This document shows, one piece after another, positions 1 through 6,173 of a stretch of DNA of 6,991 nucleotides. The stretch covers positions 1 through 6,991 of the forward strand of contig JAEZQR010000188.1 in assembly GCA_023413015.1 (NCBI GenBank). The letters run 5' to 3'. This DNA is from Pseudomonadota bacterium (GTDB taxonomy: Bacteria > Pseudomonadota > Alphaproteobacteria > Sphingomonadales > Sphingomonadaceae). Within the stretch, counting starts at the first letter, position 1, and each line of letters starts with the position of its first letter. The position numbers and the translations under genes are program-made. Under the pieces are notes generated by a model. That model was not told the DNA's origin. It ran no database searches and worked only from the letters and a program-made list of their open reading frames with translations.

Positions 1-1765
1 CCTCAAGCGCGACGCGACGGCTGAAGTGGTGCTCAACCAGCTGTGGCGGCATACGCCGGCGCAGTCGAGCTTCGCCTTCAACATGCTGGCGATCCGCGGC
101 GGGCGTCCGGAGCTGCTCAACCTCCGCGACATCGTCGAATCCTTCGTGCGCTTCCGCGAGGAAGTGATCACCCGCCGCTCGAAGTTCGAGCTCGCCAAGG
201 CGCGCGACCGCGCCCACCTGTTGCTCGGCCTCGTGATCGCCGTCACCAACCTCGACGAGGTGGTGCGCATCATCCGCGGGTCGGCGACGCCGGCCGTGGC
301 ACGCGAGACGCTGCTCGCCCGCGAGTGGCCGATCGACGAGATCCGCCCCTATCTCGAGCTGGTCGAGGCGATCGCGAACGAAGATCAGGGTGCGGTCTAC
401 CGCCTGTCCGAAGCGCAGGTGCGCGCGATCCTCGACCTGCGTCTCCACCGCCTCACCGCGCTCGGCCGCGACGAGATCGGCGGCGAGCTGAAGGAACTGG
501 CGGCGAGCATCGAGCGGCTGCTCGAGATCCTGCGCAACCGCGCGCGTCTCTACGAGGTGATGCTCGGCGAGTTCGACGAGGTCGAAACCTTCGCCACCCC
601 GCGCAAGACGGCGATCACCGCCAACCTCGACGATATCGACGACGAGGACCTGATCGAGCGCGAGGACATGGTCGTCACCGTGACCATGGGCGGCTACATC
701 AAGCGCACGCCGCTGGACGCCTTCCGCACGCAGAACCGCGGCGGCAAGGGCCGCTCGGGCATGTCGACCAAGGATGAGGACGCGGTCACCAACCTGTTCG
801 TCACCTCGACGCACACGCCGGTGCTGTTCTTCTCGACCGCAGGCAAGGTCTATCGCCTCAAGGTATGGAAGCTCCCCGAGGGCGGCCCCGCCACGCGCGG
901 CCGGCCGATGGTGAACCTGCTGCCGCTCGCTGCCGACGAGACGATCGCGACCGTGCTGCCGCTGCCCGAGGACGAGAACGAGTGGGGCAAGCTCCACGTC
1001 ATGTTCGCGACCGCCAAAGGCACGGTGCGCCGCAACTCGATGGATGCGTTCGCCAACATCCCGTCGCGCGGCAAGATCGCGATGCGCTTCGGTGAAGATG
1101 AGGAGGGCGACGAAAGCGACCGCCTCATCGGCGTCTCGCTCCTCACCGAGGCAGACGATGTGCTGCTCGCCACCAAGTGCGGCAAGGCGATCCGCTTCGC
1201 CGCGACCGACGTGCGCGAGTTCCAGAGCCGCACCTCGCTCGGCGTGCGCGGCGCGCGCCTGCTCGGCGAGGACGAGGTGATCTCGATGTCGATCCTGAAA
1301 GGTGTCGATGCGAGCGCCGAGGAGCGCGAAGCCTATCTGAAGGCCGCGCCCTGGAAGGAAGGCGAGCGCGAAGCGACCCTGAGTCCCGAGCGCATGGCCG
1401 AGCTCGCCGCGCAGGAGGAGTTCATCCTCACCGTCTGCGCCAACGGCTACGGCAAGCGGTCGAGCGCCTACGAGTATCGCCGCACCAACCGCGGCGGGCA
1501 GGGCATCACCAACATCGACAATCTGGACCGCAACGGCCCCGTCGTCGCGAGCTTCCCGGCGCACGGCGACGACCAGCTGATGCTCGTCACCGATCAGGCA
1601 AAGCTCATCCGCCTGTCGGTGGGCCATACGCGCGTGATCGGCCGCAACTCGGCGGGCGTCCGCCTCTTCCACGTTGCCGAGAACGAGCATGTCGTCTCGG
1701 CGGCGAAGATCAGCGAAGAGGATGACGAGGAAATGGCAGCCGAAGTGGCCGAGGCGACGGCGTAA
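1..1765 (+). CDS. gyrA: DNA gyrase subunit A, 3' part (5' end outside window)
   Basis: Subunit A of the type II topoisomerase that introduces negative supercoils with GyrB, in the cytoplasm on DNA. The reading frame is open from base 2, so the first in-frame start codon (GTG at 26) is internal and the gene begins upstream. The N-terminal winged-helix domain, with the catalytic tyrosine and the quinolone-resistance region, is not in the window. What remains starts in the tower/coiled-coil part (VVLNQLWRHTPAQSSF, then AILDLRLHRLTALGRDEI). The C-terminal beta-pinwheel begins near base 650. The GyrA box QNRGGKG at 731-751 separates gyrase from topoisomerase IV ParC. Five further blade motifs follow: TRGRPMVN (893), PSRGKIA (1061), TSLGVRG (1232), NRGGQGI (1487) and NSAGVRL (1646). 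About 40 residues (1301-1420) sit between motifs 4 and 5 where E. coli has a short turn; alphaproteobacterial GyrA proteins carry similar insertions. The protein ends in a short acidic tail. Identity is secure. Confidence 0.97.
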   Translation, partial: LKRDATAEVVLNQLWRHTPAQSSFAFNMLAIRGGRPELLNLRDIVESFVRFREEVITRRSKFELAKARDRAHLLLGLVIAVTNLDEVVRIIRGSATPAVARETLLAREWPIDEIRPYLELVEAIANEDQGAVYRLSEAQVRAILDLRLHRLTALGRDEIGGELKELAASIERLLEILRNRARLYEVMLGEFDEVETFATPRKTAITANLDDIDDEDLIEREDMVVTVTMGGYIKRTPLDAFRTQNRGGKGRSGMSTKDEDAVTNLFVTSTHTPVLFFSTAGKVYRLKVWKLPEGGPATRGRPMVNLLPLAADETIATVLPLPEDENEWGKLHVMFATAKGTVRRNSMDAFANIPSRGKIAMRFGEDEEGDESDRLIGVSLLTEADDVLLATKCGKAIRFAATDVREFQSRTSLGVRGARLLGEDEVISMSILKGVDASAEEREAYLKAAPWKEGEREATLSPERMAELAAQEEFILTVCANGYGKRSSAYEYRRTNRGGQGITNIDNLDRNGPVVASFPAHGDDQLMLVTDQAKLIRLSVGHTRVIGRNSAGVRLFHVAENEHVVSAAKISEEDDEEMAAEVAEATA

Positions 1766-1786
1766 GAACGCAGCTTCTTTCAGCTA

Positions 1787-1856
1787 CGTCATCCCGGCGA
1801 AGGCCGGGACCCAGTAACCACCGATCTACTGGGTCCCGGCCTTCGCCGGGATGACG
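1787..1856. repeat. Perfect 30-bp inverted repeat (dispersed REP-like palindrome) between convergent genes
   Basis: The arms at 1787-1816 and 1827-1856 are exact reverse complements around a 10-base loop (1817-1826). Each arm contains a smaller palindrome, CCCGGC-GAAG-GCCGGG (1793-1808 and 1835-1850), so the element can fold as one long hairpin or two short ones. The core ATCCCGGCGAAGGCCGGGA resembles a family of short dispersed repeats seen many times in genomes of sphingomonads and other proteobacteria, often translated as 'VIPAKAGTQ'; that is recall, not a search. It lies 21 bases past the gyrA stop and overlaps the 3' end of the convergent YhhN gene. It could act as a bidirectional transcription stop or mRNA stabiliser. 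No T-run follows on either strand, so it is not a canonical intrinsic terminator. Confidence 0.9.
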
Positions 1857-2527
1857 CTATTTGGAACATGCGGCTGCCGTGCAAGCGCTTCGCTCACGCC
1901 TAAGAAGATCAGCAGCTGCCCAAGATAGTAGAGCAGCCACACCGCGTAGCTTACGAACTCATTGCCGGCGAGCGGTCCCATCCGCGCGGCGATCAGCGTG
2001 TCGGAGGCGACGAACATCAGCGCGCCGATCCCGGCCCGGTAGCGCGAAAAGCGGCTGACCCAGGCGGTCGCCGCCATCACCGTCAGCAGCAGCGAATAGA
2101 TCGCCAGCCCGATGACTTGGCGATCGTTGCCGAGCAGCAGGAAAGGCATCGCCAGTCCGAACAGCGGCAGCAACATCGCGAGCGCGCGCTGCGATCCCGT
2201 GGTCGTGGCCCGCCGGTTGCGCCGATAAAGCGCGATCGCCGCCAGGTGCCCCACGGCGAATGCCGCCACGCCGGCCTCGAACCTGATCTCCAGCAGCACG
2301 TCGCCGAGCGCACCGAAGGCCATGACCGCCGCGAGCAGCCATCCGTCCGCCGACCGCGCCCGAAGCGCCGCGCATGCCGCCAGCAGCCCGACGCCCGCTC
2401 CCTTGAGAAGGATCAGTGCCGCCTCCGGCAGGCCTGCGTTCCAAGCCAGCGGATAGATCAGGCCGGCAGCCACGCTGGCGGCGAGCAGCAGGGGCAGCCC
2501 TTCGCGCCGCGCCGCCGCTTCGGTCAT
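1826..2527 (-). CDS. YhhN/TMEM86-family integral membrane protein (putative lysoplasmalogenase)
   Basis: A 233-residue inner-membrane protein of the YhhN family. Characterised relatives such as mammalian TMEM86B hydrolyse the vinyl-ether bond of lysoplasmalogens; the substrate in this organism is unknown. About eight hydrophobic segments are visible, roughly at residues 11-29, 36-56, 62-80, 84-101, 115-133, 138-158, 164-181 and 190-212. Family-type conserved positions are K42 in the second segment, G75-D76 (GALGDVLLE), G93-H94 (AVGHLAAIALY), S175-D176 (FVASDTLIA) and Y200-Y201 (WLLYYLGQ). The start is ATG at 2527, overlapping the TGA of the upstream DUF488 gene as ATGA, with GGAGG at 2536-2532. 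A longer reading from 2632 would run through DUF488 coding sequence and is rejected. The last nine residues (VIPAKAGTQ) and the TAG stop come from the inverted repeat, so the ancestral C-terminus probably ended elsewhere. The family call is good; the enzymatic role is inferred. Confidence 0.85.
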   Translation of the reverse strand: MTEAAARREGLPLLLAASVAAGLIYPLAWNAGLPEAALILLKGAGVGLLAACAALRARSADGWLLAAVMAFGALGDVLLEIRFEAGVAAFAVGHLAAIALYRRNRRATTTGSQRALAMLLPLFGLAMPFLLLGNDRQVIGLAIYSLLLTVMAATAWVSRFSRYRAGIGALMFVASDTLIAARMGPLAGNEFVSYAVWLLYYLGQLLIFLGVSEALARQPHVPNSVIPAKAGTQ

Positions 2528-2976
2528 GCCCCCTCCGGCGCAACGAACAGATGCTCGACCGCTTCGTCCGGAACACCCATCGCCTCGATCAGCACCGACC
2601 GGTGGCATTCCTGCGGCTTGCGCTCGAAGCACAGCAGCGCCGACGGGCTCTCGAGCATCTGGTCGGCGAGCATCGCCATCTCGGCCTGCGCATCGGGCGC
2701 CTCAAGATGCTCCAGATAGATGCGCCGCATCTTGTTGATGTCGTGCGCCCGCGCGGCGTTGCGGCCTTCGGCGGGCGTGCCGAGTCGCTGCAGATGGCGG
2801 TAGCCGATGCCGCGCTCCGCCAGCGCCGCCTCGAGCTTGCGCTTCGAGAAGCCGGGTTTCCGCGACAGCGGAACGGCGCGCACGTCCACCAGCGTCTTCA
2901 CGCCGGCCGCGGCGAGCGTATCGAGGAAAGCGTCGATCGTCGCGCCTTCATAGCCTATCGTGTATAACTTGCTCAT
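2524..2976 (-). CDS. DUF488 domain-containing protein
   Basis: A 150-residue, probably cytoplasmic protein filling the whole DUF488 domain; no signal peptide or membrane segment is seen. The biochemical function of the family is not established. Family signatures are plain: N-terminal LYTIGYEG (residues 4-11), then LVDVRAVPLSRKPGFSKRKL (29-48, with D31, R33, S38, R39), then GIGYRHLQRLG (56-66), and C-terminal LLCFERKPQECHR (114-126, with C116, E118, C124, H125, R126). The conserved Cys-Glu and Cys-His-Arg residues suggest a binding or catalytic site, which is inference. I chose ATG 2976 because MSKLYTIGYEG matches where family members normally begin. In-frame ATG 2988 and TTG 3012 are possible but add unconserved residues; none of the three has a clear Shine-Dalgarno sequence. 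It is first in a two-gene unit with the YhhN gene, overlapping it by 4 bp, and is transcribed divergently from the TPR gene. Confidence 0.88.
   Translation of the reverse strand: MSKLYTIGYEGATIDAFLDTLAAAGVKTLVDVRAVPLSRKPGFSKRKLEAALAERGIGYRHLQRLGTPAEGRNAARAHDINKMRRIYLEHLEAPDAQAEMAMLADQMLESPSALLCFERKPQECHRSVLIEAMGVPDEAVEHLFVAPEGA
2528..2536 (-). promoter_or_regulatory. Strong Shine-Dalgarno site that fixes the YhhN start
   Basis: Read on the minus strand, GGAGGGGGC directly precedes the ATG at 2527, with GGAGG at 2536-2532 and a 4-base spacer (slightly longer if the register is shifted along the G run). It lies inside the last codons of the DUF488 gene. Together with the ATGA stop/start overlap it supports reinitiation or coupled translation, and it picks this ATG over any upstream start. 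Confidence 0.75.
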
Positions 2977-3149
2977 TACGCCGAGCATGAACGGCTGCCC
3001 GTCGCAGTTCAAGCGGGGTTCAGCCGGCTATCTCTATGTCATTGCATCGTTGTCCTTGACGTCGAACGATCGATTGCCGATTTGGCTGATCGTGCCTTTG
3101 GGGCGCGGGGACCCAGGCAGAGCATAAGATCCTGGTGGGAGAACACCGC

Positions 3150-4400
3150 ATGAAGAAGTTTTCGTATCTGACGCTCGGCGCTGCGCTGATCGCTCTCGGC
3201 GCCGGCACCGTGACGGCTCCTGCCGTCGCCAAGGAGAAGAAGGCCGAGGCCGCGAAAGGGCCGAAGCTGTCGAAGCCCGTCGCGGCCCTGCTCAGCCAGG
3301 CGCAGACGGCGCAGACGGCCGGCGATCACGCCACCGCGCTGAACCTGGTCCAGCAGGCGCTGGCGGTGCCGAACGCGACCGCCGAAGACAAGCTCTGGTC
3401 CTACCGCCTGATGATCAACTCGGCGCAGGCCACGAAGAACAACCAGCAGCTCGCCCAGGCGCTCGAAGGTGCGCTCTCCACGGGCATGGTCTCGCCCGAG
3501 GACGAGGTGAAGTTCCGCAGCGCGCTTCGTGCGCTCGCGCTGCAGGCGAACAACTATCCGGCGGCGATCCAGCAGGGGCAACGTCTGGCGCAGCTCGCGC
3601 CGAACGACGCCAAGCTGCAGTATGAGCTCGCCGGCATCTACCAGATGGCGAAGCAGCCGCGCGAAGCCTATGCGGCGATGAACCAGGCGATCACCATCGC
3701 CAAGGCTTCCGGCCAGCCGGTGCCCGAGGATTACTACAAGAACCTCGCCAAGATGGCGCTCGACAACAAGATGCCGGCCGAATTCTCGACCGCGACGGCG
3801 AGCTGGCTTGCTGCCTATCCGACGCCACAGAACTGGACCACGGTGCTGTCGCTGTATCAGGACGGCGCGCAGTTCGACGACCAGGGTTCGCTCGACATGT
3901 ATCGCCTGATGCACGCCGCCGGCGCCCTCAACAGCGAGAAGGATTATTTCGACTACGCCGAAACCGCCAACCGTCGCGGCTTCCCGGGCGAGGCCAAGAT
4001 GGCGCTCGACGAGGGGATCGCGAAGGGCAAGCTGTCGGCGGCCAAGCCCTACACCAAGGAATTGCAGAACCTGGTGAACCCGAAGGTCGCGCGCGACAAG
4101 GCCTCGCTGGCCGGTCTCGAGGGCGAGGCGAAGAAGTCGGCGAACGGCAAGTCCGCGCTCAGCACGGCCGACGCCTATTATGGCTACGGCAACTACGCGA
4201 AGGCGGCCGAGCTTTACCGTCTTGCGCTGCAGAAGGGCGGCGTGGACGCCGCGACCGCCAATCTGCGCCTCGGCGCGGCGCTCGCCCGCGCGGGCCAGAA
4301 GGCAGAAGCACAGACCGCCCTGCAGGCCGTCCAGGGCGGCCCGCGCCAGCAGATGGCGCAATATTGGCAGATCTGGCTCGGCAATCACGCCGGCGCCTGA
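3150..4400 (+). CDS. Exported tetratricopeptide-repeat-like protein of unknown function
   Basis: A 416-residue protein with a Sec signal peptide: MKK, a hydrophobic core (residues 7-22) and a likely signal peptidase I site after A25-V26-A27, followed by a lysine-rich linker (KEKKAEAAK). It should be periplasmic or outer-membrane associated. The mature part looks all-helical and alanine-rich with TPR-like pairs: roughly residues 46-80 (AGDHATALNLVQQALAVPN), 125-185 (NNYPAAIQQGQRLAQLAPN and PREAYAAMNQAI) and 335-410 (GNYAKAAELYRLALQKGG and GQKAEAQTALQAV). The middle is more degenerate. TPR arrays usually scaffold protein-protein contacts; the partner cannot be told here. The start is ATG 3150 with GGGAG at 3137-3141 and an 8-base spacer. 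An in-frame GTG at 3135 would put the ribosome site inside the gene and spoil the signal peptide. An intrinsic terminator follows 14 bases after the stop, so the gene is probably monocistronic. No specific family name is recognised. Confidence 0.85.
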   Translation: MKKFSYLTLGAALIALGAGTVTAPAVAKEKKAEAAKGPKLSKPVAALLSQAQTAQTAGDHATALNLVQQALAVPNATAEDKLWSYRLMINSAQATKNNQQLAQALEGALSTGMVSPEDEVKFRSALRALALQANNYPAAIQQGQRLAQLAPNDAKLQYELAGIYQMAKQPREAYAAMNQAITIAKASGQPVPEDYYKNLAKMALDNKMPAEFSTATASWLAAYPTPQNWTTVLSLYQDGAQFDDQGSLDMYRLMHAAGALNSEKDYFDYAETANRRGFPGEAKMALDEGIAKGKLSAAKPYTKELQNLVNPKVARDKASLAGLEGEAKKSANGKSALSTADAYYGYGNYAKAAELYRLALQKGGVDAATANLRLGAALARAGQKAEAQTALQAVQGGPRQQMAQYWQIWLGNHAGA

Positions 4401-4414
4401 CCTCCGATCGAGGG

Positions 4415-4444
4415 AAGGGCGGTGCCGCAAGGTGCCGCCCTTTT
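4415..4444 (+). terminator. Rho-independent terminator of the TPR gene
   Basis: The stem GGGCGGTGCC (4417-4426) pairs with GGTGCCGCCC (4431-4440) over ten pairs, two of them G-U. The loop is GCAA, a GNRA tetraloop. AA at 4415-4416 can pair with the first two bases of the TTTT tract at 4441-4444, giving up to 12 pairs. It starts 14 bases after the TGA at 4398-4400. The GC-rich stem, short stable loop and following T tract are typical of an intrinsic terminator. Confidence 0.85.
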
Positions 4445-4542
4445 CCGTTCTTCGCTCCTGATTTCCACGACCCTGCCAGGGCGGCCCCGATCGTCAGGCT
4501 TCTTGCTTCCACGGCAACCGCCGGGCGGCTAATAGGGTCGTA

Positions 4543-6111
4543 ATGACTTTCCGCTCCGCCACTCTTCTCGCTCTCCTGCTCGCTGGCTGTGCGACCCAGG
4601 CCCCCTCGAGCCATGGCCCGATCGACGCAGCGGCGATCGCCCGCCATGTCGAAGTGCTGGCCTCGGATGCCTTCGAGGGGCGCGCGCCGGGGACGGCCGG
4701 CGAGACGAAGACCGTCACCTACATCGTCGATCAGATGAAGGCCGCAGGCCTGCAGCCCGGCAATCACGGCAGCTGGTTCCAGGAGGTGCCGCTCGTTGAG
4801 GTTGCCCCGAGTACCGCCGCGATTCTCAGGGTCGAGGGCAAGCAGGGCGCTGCCGCGTTCGAATGGGGCGAGGACGCGGTCATCACCAACCCGCGGATGG
4901 CGCCGAACGCGCAACTAAACGGTTCCGACCTCGTCTTCGTCGGCTACGGGATCGAGGCGCCCGACCGCGGCTGGAACGATTTCGCTGGTGTGGACCTGCG
5001 CGGCAAGACCGCGGTCATGCTGGCCGGCGTGCCGGAGACGCTGAAGGGCGCGGCGCAACTCGGTGCCTCCGCAGCCAAGACGGCGACCGCTGCCCGGCTG
5101 GGAGCCGCCGGTGCGCTCGTCATCCTCGCGCCCGACTACACGGAAAAGCAGTGGGACGCGCTCGTCGCCGGCGCCCGTCATCCCGAGGTCCATCTCGAAG
5201 GCAAGGGCGGCGCCCTGACGATCGACGCGCGGTTGCTGAACGAGGCCGCGGATCGCCTGTTCGCAGCGAGCGGTCACGACTATGCCGCGCTCCGTGCGAC
5301 CGCCGGCAAGCCAGGCTTCAAGCCGGTGCCGCTCGGCAGCCGCGCGAGCGTACGGCTCGACGGCCAGGTGCGGCACTTCAAGTCGAAGAATGTGATCGGC
5401 CTGCTGCCCGGCGCCAAGCGCCCGGATGAATATGTCCTGTTCCTCGCCCACTGGGATCATCTCGGCCGCTGCGCACCGGGCAAGCCGGACCCGATCTGCA
5501 ACGGCGCGGTCGATAATGCGAGCGGCGTCGGCGGCCTGCTCGAACTCGCCAACGCGTTCGCAAAAGGCAAGCGGCCCGAACGATCGATCCTGTTCATGGC
5601 GACGACCGCCGAGGAAGCGAACCTGCTCGGCACCCGCTATTATGCCGAGCATCCCGTGGTGCCGCTCGCCCGCACCGTCGCCGGGCTGGGGGCGGACACG
5701 ATCGCGATTGCCGGTCCCGCCGACGTCGTCGTGCTCGGCGCCGGCCTGTCACCCGATCTCGACCGGCTGATCTCCGGCATCGCCGCCCGCCAAGGGCGCA
5801 AGGTGATCGCCGACAAGGCCAGCGAGAGCTTCTTCGAACGGTCGGACCATTATCCGCTCTCGGCGGCGGGCGTGCCGGTCCTCATCGCCACCAGCATCTT
5901 CGCACCCGGCGCCCAGGCCGAGACCGCCAAATATTTCGCCGAGCGCTATCACAAGCCGTCGGACGAATATCGCCCGGACCTCCGCTTCGACGGCGCCGCG
6001 CTCGACATGGACCTCGCCTACCGGTTCGGGCTGGCGCTCGCGAACAGCCGCGCCTGGCCGGCCTGGAAACCGGGCACGCCCTATGCGGCGGCGCGTGCGA
6101 AGCAACGGTAG
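4543..6111 (+). CDS. M28-family zinc metallopeptidase, predicted lipoprotein
   Basis: A 522-residue exopeptidase-type enzyme, probably an aminopeptidase with two zinc ions, anchored by lipid in the cell envelope. Residues 1-16 are a lipoprotein signal with lipobox LAGC (C16). A PA-like insert domain lies at about 125-225 (LVFVGYGIEAP, LRGKTAVML, AARLGAAGALVILAP). The catalytic domain holds the full M28 set: H303 and D305 in AHWDHLG, D324 in NGAVDNASG, E357 (general base) and E358 (metal ligand) in TAEEANLLG, D385 in GLGAD, and H436 in RSDHYPLSAAGVP. D385 sits in G-A-D where many relatives have N-x-D. C310 and C319 flank the loop before D324 and could form a disulphide. The start is ATG 4543, which gives a complete signal peptide; a modest AGGG lies at 4534-4537. 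No neighbour reveals the substrate. Its 62-bp gap to guaB has no terminator, so read-through is possible. The family is secure; specificity is unknown. Confidence 0.93.
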   Translation: MTFRSATLLALLLAGCATQAPSSHGPIDAAAIARHVEVLASDAFEGRAPGTAGETKTVTYIVDQMKAAGLQPGNHGSWFQEVPLVEVAPSTAAILRVEGKQGAAAFEWGEDAVITNPRMAPNAQLNGSDLVFVGYGIEAPDRGWNDFAGVDLRGKTAVMLAGVPETLKGAAQLGASAAKTATAARLGAAGALVILAPDYTEKQWDALVAGARHPEVHLEGKGGALTIDARLLNEAADRLFAASGHDYAALRATAGKPGFKPVPLGSRASVRLDGQVRHFKSKNVIGLLPGAKRPDEYVLFLAHWDHLGRCAPGKPDPICNGAVDNASGVGGLLELANAFAKGKRPERSILFMATTAEEANLLGTRYYAEHPVVPLARTVAGLGADTIAIAGPADVVVLGAGLSPDLDRLISGIAARQGRKVIADKASESFFERSDHYPLSAAGVPVLIATSIFAPGAQAETAKYFAERYHKPSDEYRPDLRFDGAALDMDLAYRFGLALANSRAWPAWKPGTPYAAARAKQR

Positions 6112-6140
6112 CCAAGCCGCAACCCACATCGTATAGAGCG

Positions 6141-6169
6141 GCGCTTCCAACATTCCGGCAGGGGAGCGC
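6141..6169 (+). promoter_or_regulatory. guaB ribosome binding site inside a possible hairpin
   Basis: The guaB Shine-Dalgarno sequence GGGGAG at 6161-6166 stands 7 bases before the ATG at 6174 and decides that start. GCGCTTCC (6141-6148) can pair with GGGAGCGC (6162-6169) over eight pairs, one of them G-U, with a 13-base loop, which would cover the site. The Shine-Dalgarno sequence is clear; the regulatory hairpin is a guess that chance GC pairing could explain. Confidence 0.5.
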
Positions 6170-6173
6170 ATAT

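Noticed and set aside
26..28. GTG at 26 as the start of a gene
   Set aside because: The frame stays open upstream and the preceding codons read LKRDATAEV, a continuous GyrA sequence; the true start is outside the window.
2117..2967. Plus-strand open frames opposite the YhhN and DUF488 genes
   Set aside because: They are Arg/Ala/Pro-rich shadows; the minus strand shows clear family motifs, an ATGA overlap and a Shine-Dalgarno sequence.
3056..3084. TTGACG as a -35 box for the TPR gene
   Set aside because: At 16-18 bases spacing there is only GATTTG-like sequence, a poor -10 match, so no promoter is claimed.
3039..4430. A 463-residue open frame on the minus strand opposite the TPR gene
   Set aside because: It mirrors the codon pattern of the high-GC plus-strand gene, is rich in Arg, Leu and Gly, and matches no family I know. 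The plus-strand frame has a ribosome site, a signal peptide and a terminator.
4503..4535. TTGCTT and TAATAG as a promoter just before the M28 gene, with a leaderless transcript
   Set aside because: The spacing is 21 bases and the -10 matches the consensus at only about half of its positions. A promoter must lie after the terminator at 4444, but I cannot place it.
4159..5652. Long minus-strand open frames (4159-4914 and 4915-5652) opposite the M28 gene
   Set aside because: The plus strand encodes a complete M28 peptidase with all catalytic residues; the antisense frames are composition artefacts of high GC.
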